From: Actinomycetota bacterium
GTDB lineage: Bacteria > Actinomycetota > Actinomycetes > Nanopelagicales > Nanopelagicaceae
Length of the DNA stretch: 16,345 nucleotides
Reading direction: 5' to 3'
Assembly (NCBI GenBank): GCA_947480375.1
Contig: CANKCX010000006.1
Location: 1 to 16,345, forward strand
Each line of letters begins with the position of its first letter. Position 1 is the first letter of the stretch. Shown here piece after piece: positions 7,348-15,652 of the stretch. A program made the position numbers and the translations under genes. The notes beneath the pieces were generated by a model. That model had not been told where the DNA came from, searched no databases, and saw only the letters and a list, made by a program, of their open reading frames with translations.

Positions 7348-8238
7348 ATGACCCTGCCAGCATTTCTATTCACAGCTTTACTCGTATTCCAAGCGGGTTT
7401 GGTCGTCACAGGTGGCGCCGTTCGCCTTACGGGTTCTGGCCTCGGCTGCCCTACTTGGCCCGAGTGCACGGATGGATCGATTAAGCCCGTCGTACATCAG
7501 GCGCAAGGACAATTGCATGCATGGATCGAATTCGGCAACCGGTTAATTGCCTGGTTAATTCTGATTCTTGCAATCGCTGCATTAATTTACATCATCAAAA
7601 AATTGAAGGATCGCGCGGATTATCGCAGGCTAAAAGTTTTAGCAATTCTACAAATTCTTGGATTTCTAGGACAAGTAGTTCTGGGTGGAATTACTGTTTT
7701 AACGAAGTTAAATCCTATTTCTGTATCGGCACATTTCGTTCTCACTATCCCCTTAATTGCCGGCGCACTAGCGCTACGTCATCGAATTCTGAATAAAACC
7801 ACCTTGATCATTAAATCAACGACTAGAACTTTGACAAAAATTGTAACATCTCTGACATTTGTTGTGCTCTTGTTAGGCGCCGTAGTTACTGGTACTGGCC
7901 CTCATGCTGGCGACATAGAAGCAAAGCGTTATCCATTCGAGGCGCGAGCAGTTTCTTGGTTGCATGCTGATTTCGTAATTGCCCTTATTTGTCTAATCAT
8001 TGCGCTCTATCTTGTGGTGAAAGTTTCAGAGGATGCACAGGTAAATAAGGTTTTCGGCAGAGCAGTCTTAGCCTTTTTCTTTATCGCAATGGCGCAAGGC
8101 GCAATTGGTTACATTCAATATTTCACGGGTCTTCCAGAATTAATAGTTGGTGCACATCTTCTTGGTGCCACTCTAGTTTGGATAAGTGCCTGGCGAATCA
8201 ATCTAATCGGTCGTTCATCTGAAGGAGTAGCAAAGTAA
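7348..8238 (+). CDS. ctaA: Heme A synthase, COX15/CtaA family
   Basis: An integral membrane enzyme that oxidises the methyl group of heme O to give heme A for aa3-type cytochrome oxidase. The 296-residue protein has about eight hydrophobic segments. The conserved cysteine pair C34 and C40 lies in GLGCPTWPEC just after the first segment (VVTGGAVRLTGSG). The heme-linked and catalytic residues H57, E61 and N64 are in LHAWIEFGNR, with further heme-ligand candidates H129, H206 and H270. The N-terminus is about a dozen residues shorter than in common relatives, so the first segment is near the minimum length. This start is forced by an in-frame stop four codons upstream. It is divergent from sufR and overlaps tkt by one base. 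The farnesyltransferase gene ctaB, a usual neighbour, is absent here. Confidence 0.95.
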   Translation: MTLPAFLFTALLVFQAGLVVTGGAVRLTGSGLGCPTWPECTDGSIKPVVHQAQGQLHAWIEFGNRLIAWLILILAIAALIYIIKKLKDRADYRRLKVLAILQILGFLGQVVLGGITVLTKLNPISVSAHFVLTIPLIAGALALRHRILNKTTLIIKSTTRTLTKIVTSLTFVVLLLGAVVTGTGPHAGDIEAKRYPFEARAVSWLHADFVIALICLIIALYLVVKVSEDAQVNKVFGRAVLAFFFIAMAQGAIGYIQYFTGLPELIVGAHLLGATLVWISAWRINLIGRSSEGVAK

Positions 8239-10280
8239 TGAACTTAAGTTGGAGCGAGATTGACGATCAGGCTGTAATAGTAAGTCGCGCATTGGCTATG
8301 GATGCCGTGCAAAAAGTTGGCAACGGTCATCCTGGTACAGCGATGGCTTTAGCACCGGTTGCTTACACGTTATTTCAAAGAGTTATGACCCACGATCCGA
8401 GTGATCCTGAATGGTTAGGCCGCGATCGTTTTGTACTTTCTGCCGGACATTCATCGCTCACGCTCTATATTCAACTTTTCCTATCTGGTTATGGCTTAGA
8501 ACTTGAAGATTTAAAAAGCTTTAGAACTGCTGGCGCAAAGACTCCTGGACATCCTGAATACGGACATACCAAAGGTGTCGAGATAACAACCGGTCCCCTT
8601 GGCTCTGGATTTTCTAGCGCTGTAGGCATGGCTATGGCTGCGCGTTATGAAATGGGACTTTTTGATCCTCAAAATTCAACAAAGCTTTTCGATCATAATA
8701 TTTGGGTAATTGCATCTGACGGAGATCTGCAGGAGGGCATCAGTGCAGAAGCATCTTCGCTTGCGGGTACCCAAGAACTTGGCAATTTAAAAGTTATCTA
8801 CGATGACAATCGAATCTCAATTGAAGGTGACACACATGTTGCATTCACTGAGGATGTTTCAGCTAGATATAAAGCTTATGGCTGGAATGTAATTGAAGTC
8901 GCGGCGAAGAACGATGGAGATGTAGATCGAGAAGCCCTCGAAGTCGCTATGAACAAAGCGAAGAGCGAAGTTAATAAACCCACGCTAATTAGATTAAAGA
9001 CTGTTATTGCCTGGCCAGCTCCTAAAGCGCAAGGTACCGCTGAGTCACATGGATCAGCACTTGGAAATGATGAAGTAGCTGCTACAAAAGTTGCTTTGGG
9101 ACTTGATCCAGCGGAATCATTTATTGTTCCGCAAGAAGTTTTAAACCATGCCCGACAAGTTAAAGAGCGAGCAAAAATCCTTCGTAAGACTTGGGATGAA
9201 AGATTTGCACAGTGGGAAAAAACCAATCCAAATGAGAGCGCACTCTTAAAGAGATTGCGCAGCAAAGCGCTACCCAATGGCTGGGAAGCAGCACTGCCTG
9301 TATTCGAAAGTGGCAAAGATATTGCAACTCGCGCTGCTTCAGGAAAAGTTATAAATGAGATTGCCAAAGTGTTGCCAGAATTTTGGGGCGGATCATCCGA
9401 TCTAGCTGGTAGCAATAACACTTCAATTAATGGTGGAAAATCTTTCTTACCAGCGAATTCGAAGATGTCAGATGCTGATCCATACGGTCGAATAATTCAC
9501 TTCGGTATAAGAGAGCACGCTATGGGAGCAATTTTAAATGGAATTGCTTTGCACGGTCTATCTAGAAGTTTCGGTGGAACTTTTCTAGTATTCAGCGATT
9601 ACATGAGAGGCGCGGTTCGCCTTGCTGCTTTAATGAATATTCCATCAACCTTTGTTTGGACCCACGATTCCATTGGCCTTGGTGAAGATGGACCAACGCA
9701 CCAACCAGTTGAACACATTGCATCGCTTCGTTTAATCCCTAATTTCTCAGTTATCCGTCCTGCCGACGCTAACGAGACTTCAGTGGCTTGGCGTGAAGTA
9801 GTAAAGCGCAATCAACCTGCAGGATTTGCTCTTTCACGACAGAATCTTCCGGTTATTGATAGAACAAAATGTGGAAGCGCAGAAGGAGTGGCACGCGGAG
9901 CCTATGTAATTTGTGAGGCAAAAGATCCTCAAGTGATTTTGATAGCGACAGGATCTGAAGTTCATATCGCAATCGAAGCCGCTCGGTTATTGAACGAATC
10001 AAAAATTGCAACTCAAGTTGTCAGCGCGCCATGCCTCGAATGGTTTGAAGAGCAAGATGCCCAATATAAAGAGAGCGTTCTACCGGCGCAGGTAAAGGCT
10101 CGCGTAAGCATTGAAGCCGGAGTTGGTTCTGGGTGGCATAAGTATGTTGGCGATAATGGTGAGGTCGTTAGCCTTGAACATTTTGGAGCTTCTGCTTCCG
10201 CCGGCGAACTTTTCAAGGAGTATGGATTTACACCGGAAAATATCGTTGCTGCAGCTAAGCGATCTATAGCTAGGAAATAG
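8238..10280 (+). CDS. tkt: Transketolase
   Basis: A thiamine diphosphate enzyme that moves two-carbon units between sugar phosphates in the non-oxidative pentose phosphate pathway. At 680 residues it is full length. N-terminal TPP domain: H31 in GNGHPGT, H71 in SAGHSSL, the GDLQEG motif at 162-167 of the TPP-binding signature ending at N191. H271 in ESHGS corresponds to a substrate-site histidine. Central domain: catalytic E426 in FGIREHAMGA, and H488 in EDGPTHQPVE. The C-terminal domain carries ATGSEVHIA (570-578). The ATG shares one base with the ctaA stop, and GAAGGAG lies 10 bases upstream, inside ctaA. All catalytic residues I checked are present. No transaldolase gene follows, which is unusual for an actinobacterial tkt locus. 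Confidence 0.97.
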   Translation: MNLSWSEIDDQAVIVSRALAMDAVQKVGNGHPGTAMALAPVAYTLFQRVMTHDPSDPEWLGRDRFVLSAGHSSLTLYIQLFLSGYGLELEDLKSFRTAGAKTPGHPEYGHTKGVEITTGPLGSGFSSAVGMAMAARYEMGLFDPQNSTKLFDHNIWVIASDGDLQEGISAEASSLAGTQELGNLKVIYDDNRISIEGDTHVAFTEDVSARYKAYGWNVIEVAAKNDGDVDREALEVAMNKAKSEVNKPTLIRLKTVIAWPAPKAQGTAESHGSALGNDEVAATKVALGLDPAESFIVPQEVLNHARQVKERAKILRKTWDERFAQWEKTNPNESALLKRLRSKALPNGWEAALPVFESGKDIATRAASGKVINEIAKVLPEFWGGSSDLAGSNNTSINGGKSFLPANSKMSDADPYGRIIHFGIREHAMGAILNGIALHGLSRSFGGTFLVFSDYMRGAVRLAALMNIPSTFVWTHDSIGLGEDGPTHQPVEHIASLRLIPNFSVIRPADANETSVAWREVVKRNQPAGFALSRQNLPVIDRTKCGSAEGVARGAYVICEAKDPQVILIATGSEVHIAIEAARLLNESKIATQVVSAPCLEWFEEQDAQYKESVLPAQVKARVSIEAGVGSGWHKYVGDNGEVVSLEHFGASASAGELFKEYGFTPENIVAAAKRSIARK

Positions 10281-11828
10281 ATGCTAAAAATTTCTGGAGA
10301 AGCCAGCGCTTTTTATAATCCAAATAGTTCAACTGCAAAAGATTTGAATTCAATAGCAGCAAGCTTAAGCAAGAAAGATCCGACGCTTTGGGGCGAAGCT
10401 GCAAGTGCAGAAGCAGCGATCCGCATGAATTGGATTGATCTGCCCGACGCCAGCCACGAATTACTCCCCCAACTTGATGCGCTGAGTGCCTGGGCTCGCG
10501 CTACAGGTTTATCAAATTTTATTTTGTGTGGAATGGGTGGTTCATCACTGGCTCCTGAAGTTATGGCAAAAACATTTCAGAAGAAGTTAACGGTCTTAGA
10601 TTCAACTGATTCCTCACAGATTGCACTCGCTACACCGGCCAACTTAAAAGAATCTTTGGTGATTGTTGGTTCTAAATCAGGTTCAACAATTGAAACAGCA
10701 TCACAAAAACTTTATTTCGAACAGGCTTTTCAAGCCGCCGGATTAGATCCGAAGGAACATTTTGTAATTGTTACTGATCCGGGTTCACCTCTTGATCTAT
10801 CGGCCAGATCGGCTGGGTATCGAGTAATTAACGCTGACCCAAACGTTGGCGGCAGATTTAGCGCTTTGAGCGCATTCGGTCTGGTTCCAGCTGCGCTTTT
10901 GGGAATAGATGTATCGGTGCTTCTCGATGATGCGCTTGCCGCAGCGAAAACTTTCAACGAACAAGATTCAGTTGCCATAAAGGTAGCAACGCTTATCTTC
11001 GAGATGTCCGAGCAGAATTTTGCATTGGTTGATGCTGGGTCGAACGTTCCTGGTATTGGCGACTGGATCGAACAATTGGTTGCCGAATCAACGGGCAAGG
11101 ACCAAAAGGGTCGCCTTCCAATCGTTATTGAAAGTGCGCAGTCGGCTATCGGTGGCAAAGCGCTAATAATTGGTTTTGCCGAACAAAGTTCGCAGTTGAA
11201 TATTGTCGGCACCCTTGGCGAACAATTTATTTTGTGGGAGTGGGTTACCGCCCTGCTATGTCGTGCTCTTAAAGTAGATCCATTTAATCAGCCAAATGTA
11301 ACTGAGGCGAAAGATCGGACTGGCAAACTTTTAGCTGATTGGACCGCATCTGGCGTTCCTAAGAAAGCCCCAGATTTTGAAACTGATAATTTGGAATTTT
11401 ACGGAGCCTTACAAGGTTCAAATCCGAGTGATTTACTAAGCGAATTTCTGCAATTAAAGCCCGAGTATTTCGCAGTAATGGCTTATCTAAATCGCGAGAG
11501 CGATGTAAAAATTTCTAAGGCTCGAGAGCTGCTAGCAATTAAATCAGGATGCGGAGTTACCTTTGGTTGGGGTCCAAGATTTCTTCATTCAACTGGTCAA
11601 TTCCATAAGGGCGGAGCGCACAACGGAGCTTTTCTTCAAATTACCGGTGAGAGCGAATTGGATCTGGAAATACCTGGAAAGGAATTTACTTTCAATACCT
11701 TGCTTATGGCCCAAGCCTTAGGCGATGGCCAGGCTCTTGAATCTCGAAACCTTCCACTTCTGCGAATTCACCTTAAAAATAGAGGCAAGGGAATTACTGA
11801 ATTACTTTCAGTTATTGCAGAGCTTTAA
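10281..11828 (+). CDS. pgi: Glucose-6-phosphate isomerase
   Basis: Interconverts glucose 6-phosphate and fructose 6-phosphate at the head of glycolysis. The 515-residue protein has two SIS-type sugar-isomerase halves. Visible are the phosphate-binding loop SKSGSTIET (131-139), the GGRFSALSAFG signature (190-200), the catalytic-base glutamate E269 in EQLVAESTGK, DPFNQPNV (333-340), and the C-terminal LHSTGQFHKGGAHNG with H436, H442 and K443. The C-terminal wording, GPRFLHSTGQ.HKGG, resembles the isomerase half of bifunctional transaldolase/glucose-6-phosphate isomerase proteins more than classic E. coli Pgi, but no transaldolase part is attached. It starts on the base after the tkt stop, with AGGA 5 bases upstream of the ATG. 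It converges on rbpA. Confidence 0.94.
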   Translation: MLKISGEASAFYNPNSSTAKDLNSIAASLSKKDPTLWGEAASAEAAIRMNWIDLPDASHELLPQLDALSAWARATGLSNFILCGMGGSSLAPEVMAKTFQKKLTVLDSTDSSQIALATPANLKESLVIVGSKSGSTIETASQKLYFEQAFQAAGLDPKEHFVIVTDPGSPLDLSARSAGYRVINADPNVGGRFSALSAFGLVPAALLGIDVSVLLDDALAAAKTFNEQDSVAIKVATLIFEMSEQNFALVDAGSNVPGIGDWIEQLVAESTGKDQKGRLPIVIESAQSAIGGKALIIGFAEQSSQLNIVGTLGEQFILWEWVTALLCRALKVDPFNQPNVTEAKDRTGKLLADWTASGVPKKAPDFETDNLEFYGALQGSNPSDLLSEFLQLKPEYFAVMAYLNRESDVKISKARELLAIKSGCGVTFGWGPRFLHSTGQFHKGGAHNGAFLQITGESELDLEIPGKEFTFNTLLMAQALGDGQALESRNLPLLRIHLKNRGKGITELLSVIAEL

Positions 11829-11839
11829 TTAAGAATTAA
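11825..11839. repeat. AT-only inverted repeat spanning the pgi and rbpA stop codons
   Basis: TTAATT at 11825-11830 and AATTAA at 11834-11839 are perfect inverted arms around AAG. The TAA codons of pgi (11826-11828) and rbpA (complement of 11836-11838) both fall in it. A stem made only of A-T pairs is too weak to call a standard terminator, although the placement between convergent genes fits a shared 3' signal. Confidence 0.35.
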
Positions 11840-12171
11840 TCTTCACCGCGTAAGCGAGCAAGTGCATCTTCCAAAATCTTCTTAGATTCTGCTTCGGTGC
11901 GACGCTCTTTTACATATGCCAAGTGAGTTTTATATGGCTCATTCTTGATTGGCATCGGTGGCTTATCTTTATTTAATCCGGCTGGATAACCGCAACGTGG
12001 GCAATCCCAGATTTCAGGAATCTGAACAGTCTCATCTTCAGCAAAAGAGGGACGAGTCTCGTGTCCCTTTGCACACCAATAAGAAACTCGGAATCGAGCA
12101 ATGGCATCGCCACGCTCGGCTTCGCCCATAGGACCTGCGCCGACGCGACTTCCACGGATTGCGCTACCCAT
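11836..12171 (-). CDS. rbpA: RNA polymerase-binding protein, RbpA family
   Basis: A 111-residue actinobacteria-specific transcription factor that binds RNA polymerase and the group 1/2 sigma subunit, helping open-complex formation. The order is an N-terminal tail with IRGSRVGAGP (5-14), a zinc-ribbon-like core with C33, H37, C57 and C60 (YWCAKGH and WDCPRCG), a basic linker (residues 68-77), and a C-terminal sigma-interaction helix containing KTHLAYVKERR (81-91). The ERR pair important for sigma contact is kept, but HLAYV replaces the HWDML of the well-studied RbpA, so this looks like the second RbpA subgroup commonly found beside secG. AGGAG lies 6 bases before the ATG. It is the last gene of the gap-pgk-tpiA-secG block. 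Confidence 0.92.
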   Translation of the reverse strand: MGSAIRGSRVGAGPMGEAERGDAIARFRVSYWCAKGHETRPSFAEDETVQIPEIWDCPRCGYPAGLNKDKPPMPIKNEPYKTHLAYVKERRTEAESKKILEDALARLRGED

Positions 12172-12177
12172 ATTTAT

Positions 12178-12182
12178 CTCCT
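12178..12182 (-). promoter_or_regulatory. Ribosome binding site of rbpA
   Basis: AGGAG on the minus strand, 6 bases before the ATG at 12171, in an otherwise AT-rich 52-bp gap to secG. It is one of the strongest ribosome binding sites in the window and supports the chosen start. Confidence 0.75.
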
Positions 12183-12223
12183 CTTATTAGTAAATATCTG
12201 GTTCAGCTACGAGCGAAAACTAC

Positions 12224-12454
12224 TTACTTCTTTAACACCAAACTCAACGCAATTACTCCCGCAAACCAGAGGCCTCCGACAACAATCGTGATTCGATCTA
12301 GATTGCGCTCGACAACTGAAGAGCCGCCATAGCTTGATGAGATACCGCCACCGAATAGATCTGAAAGTCCGCTGCCCTTACCTTTATGAAGGAGAACCAA
12401 GAGAACCATAAGAACGCTTGTGATGACTAAAAGTATTGATAAAGCTACGACCAC
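12224..12454 (-). CDS. secG: Protein translocase subunit SecG
   Basis: A 76-residue inner-membrane protein, the small subunit of the SecYEG channel for protein export. It has two hydrophobic helices (about residues 3-22 and 57-74) joined by a glycine/serine-rich cytoplasmic loop. The LLHKGKGSGLSDLFGG motif (21-36) is the SecG signature. The start codon is GTG, supported by AAAGGGAG 6 bases upstream. The gene lies 76 bp downstream of tpiA, a conserved actinobacterial neighbour. Confidence 0.95.
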   Translation of the reverse strand: MVVALSILLVITSVLMVLLVLLHKGKGSGLSDLFGGGISSSYGGSSVVERNLDRITIVVGGLWFAGVIALSLVLKK

Positions 12455-12460
12455 GAATTT

Positions 12461-12468
12461 CTCCCTTT
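12461..12468 (-). promoter_or_regulatory. Ribosome binding site deciding the GTG start of secG
   Basis: AAAGGGAG on the minus strand with 6-base spacing to the GTG at 12454. No ATG in frame would give the complete first membrane helix, so this site fixes the start. Confidence 0.75.
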
Positions 12469-12530
12469 ATAGCGGATGACTAAATCTCTTAAAAGCACTG
12501 GGGCAAGGATACTCGCCTTCGAGCTATGAA

Positions 12531-13310
12531 TTATGCAGTTACGGCGCGGTGGAACTTGGCGATTCGGGCGAATTCCTCAGGATCTAGGCTGGCTCCCCCA
12601 ACTAGAACGCCGTCGACATCTGGCTGTTGCATGATTTCTACAATATTTGATGACTTCACCGAACCGCCGTAAAGAATTCTTGCCGCTTCAGCAATTTCGT
12701 TAGAACCAATCTTCTCTAATTCCGAGCGAATAGCTTGGCAAACTTCTTGAGCATCTTGTGCGCTGGCTGTTTTTCCAGTGCCGATCGCCCAAACTGGCTC
12801 ATATGCAAAAACGATCTTCTTAAGATCTGGCTTATGGAAACCTTTCAGCCCATTTCTAACTTGATTCAATACATGTTCAACATGAGCTCCGGATTCACGG
12901 ATCTCTAGCTCTTCACCTATGCAAAATATTGGCGTGATTTCATTTGCAAGTGCTGCCTTGATCTTCTTATTAACAATTACGTCATCTTCCTTGTGTATGG
13001 CGCGACGTTCGGAGTGACCAACAGCAACATAAGAACAGCCCAACTTATTGAGCATTCCGCCACTGATATCACCTGTGTAGGCACCGCTAACCTCTGGCGA
13101 AAGATCCTGGGCTCCATATGAAAGTCGTAGCCGATCCCCGTCGATAAGGGTTTGTACCGAACGAATGTCAGTAAATGGTGGAAGCACGACAACATCAACC
13201 GCGTCGTAATCTTTATCATCGAGTGAGTATGAGAGTTTCTGGGTTACAGCAATCGCCTCAAGATGATTTAGATTCATCTTCCAATTTCCAGCGATAAGTG
13301 GCTTACGCAT
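12531..13310 (-). CDS. tpiA: Triosephosphate isomerase
   Basis: Interconverts dihydroxyacetone phosphate and glyceraldehyde 3-phosphate. The 259-residue TIM-barrel protein is full length with all catalytic residues: N9 and K11 in AGNWKMN, H99 in VGHSERR and the general base E171 in [12 protein letters not shown], the latter also forming the mobile loop 6. The phosphate-binding YGGSV and GVLVGGASL motifs appear near the C-terminus. GGAGG lies 4 bases ahead of the ATG. It follows pgk by 29 bp and precedes secG, completing the gap-pgk-tpiA module. Confidence 0.98.
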   Translation of the reverse strand: MRKPLIAGNWKMNLNHLEAIAVTQKLSYSLDDKDYDAVDVVVLPPFTDIRSVQTLIDGDRLRLSYGAQDLSPEVSGAYTGDISGGMLNKLGCSYVAVGHSERRAIHKEDDVIVNKKIKAALANEITPIFCIGEELEIRESGAHVEHVLNQVRNGLKGFHKPDLKKIVFAYEPVWAIGTGKTASAQDAQEVCQAIRSELEKIGSNEIAEAARILYGGSVKSSNIVEIMQQPDVDGVLVGGASLDPEEFARIAKFHRAVTA

Positions 13311-13339
13311 ACTTCCTCCAACGTTTGATTGCGATTAAA

Positions 13340-14508
13340 TTATTGTAAAACTACGAGACCTGGTAATTCTTTGCCTTCAAGATATTCTAACGATGCGCCG
13401 CCGCCCGTAGAGATATATCCAAAATCAGAATCTGCAAAACCAAGTTTGCGTACTGCAGCAGCAGAATCGCCACCGCCAACAACGCTAATCCCTGAAACTT
13501 CGGTCAGCGATTGCGCAAGAACTTTAGTTCCGTTCGCAAAGTTAGGAAATTCAAAGACACCCATAGGTCCATTCCAGAAGACTGTTTTGCATTCACCTAT
13601 CGCCGCAGCGAAAGCTTTTGCGCTATCTGGTCCGATATCTAATCCCATTTGATCTGCCGGAATTGCATTAGCTGCAACAACAGTTGGCTTTGCATCCGCG
13701 CTAAATTCTGGCGCAACAACAATATCTGTCGGCAATAGAAATTTGACTCCGAGTTTCTCGGCACGTTCCATAAGTTCAATAACCGTTGGAATCAAATCGG
13801 TTTCCACTAAGGACTTTCCGATTTCAAGGCCTTTTGCCGCCAAGAAGGTGAATAACATTCCGCCACCGATTGCCAGAGTATCCACTTTGTCTAGGAGATT
13901 AGAGATAACACCAATTTTGTCTGAAACTTTTGAGCCACCTAGGGCAACACCATAAGGTCGCTCTGGGGATTGCGTTAATTTCTTAAGGACTTCTACTTCG
14001 GCTGATACTAAGTATCCCGCTGCATGTGGAAGAAGTTTTGCAACATCATAGACAGATGCATGCTTGCGGTGCACTGCACCAAAACCATCGCTAATAAAAA
14101 GATCCGCATAACTTGCAAGTTCCTTTGCAAGAACAGCACGTTCAGCTTCATCTTTCGAAGTTTCTGCAGCTTCATATCGAATATTTTCGAGAAGCGTTAC
14201 GCCGCTGCCACTTAACTTCGCGCCGGTAATTTCGGTAGAAAATTCAACTGGTGCGCCAAGTAATTCACCCAGACGCTTGGCAACTGGAGCAAGGGAAAGT
14301 TCAGGCTTACGTTCTCCTTTGGGTCTACCAAGGTGAGCCGTAATCACTACAGAAGCGCCTTGCGCAATTAAATATTTAATCGTCGGAAGCGAGGCCTTGA
14401 TTCTTCCATCATCAGTTATTACGCCATCTTTCAGCGGAACATTGAGATCACAACGAAGAAGAACTCGCTTCCCACGAACATCTACAGTTTCGAGGGTTTT
14501 GATATTCA

Positions 14509-14509
<1 letters not shown>
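13340..14509 (-). CDS. pgk: Phosphoglycerate kinase
   Basis: Transfers phosphate from 1,3-bisphosphoglycerate to ADP. At 389 residues it is a standard two-domain monomer. The N-terminal signature RVLLRCDLNVP (15-25) provides D21 and N23, with R36 and H59/R62 (HLGRPKG) as substrate contacts. R111 (ENIRY) and R148 (AVHRKHAS) complete the basic patch. The nucleotide-binding C-domain shows ALGGSKVSDK, FWNGPMGVFE, the GGGDSAAAV loop and the hinge region STGGGASLE. Its ATG shares one base with the gap stop codon, so the two enzymes that act in sequence are probably translationally coupled. Confidence 0.98.
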
Positions 14510-15510
<1,001 letters not shown>

Positions 15511-15621
15511 TTATTTGCCTGCCTCAAGTAAGAAGAAAATTTATAAACCACATCGTTGTAGAGGGTTAAATCCTATCAGCCACCTGCAGCCTACTTATGC
15601 GCGAAAATATCGGGGCTAACC
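15511..15621 (-). other. Intergenic region between whiA and gap
   Basis: At 111 bp this is the longest gene-free stretch in the window. On the minus strand it holds the tail of a possible whiA terminator, an extended -10 candidate and an AT-rich stretch (about 15534-15548) that could alternatively serve as a -10 (TATAAA). I see no small gene or RNA motif in it. Confidence 0.6.
15570..15578 (-). promoter_or_regulatory. Candidate extended -10 promoter for gap-pgk-tpiA
   Basis: The minus strand reads TGATAGGAT, that is TG-N-TAGGAT, an extended -10 element that does not need a strong -35. It would give a leader of roughly 50 bases before the gap ATG. No good -35 hexamer is visible 17 bases upstream. 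Confidence 0.4.
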
Positions 15622-15652
15622 TTATTCAGCTAATAAATCTGGGCTCAGCCCC
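15612..15652 (-). terminator. Possible whiA terminator hairpin overlapping the stop codon
   Basis: On the whiA transcript GGGGCT (15652-15647) can pair with AGCCCC (15617-15612). Between them TTATT and AATAA form an inner stem around AGCTG. Downstream bases read GATATTTTCGC, with only four consecutive Ts. The stem is plausible, but the short T-run makes intrinsic termination doubtful, so whiA and gap may be partly cotranscribed. Confidence 0.35.

Noticed and set aside
8876..9421. 181-codon minus-strand open frame inside tkt
   Set aside because: It is fully antisense to the transketolase coding region, whose catalytic motifs are intact; the composition is that of a shadow frame.
10730..11212. 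160-codon minus-strand open frame inside pgi
   Set aside because: It is antisense to conserved isomerase sequence, with no ribosome binding site or known family.
12490..12530. Small CTCG-AAGG-CGAG hairpin downstream of tpiA as a terminator
   Set aside because: The stem is only four base pairs and has no T-run; secG and rbpA are better treated as possibly cotranscribed.
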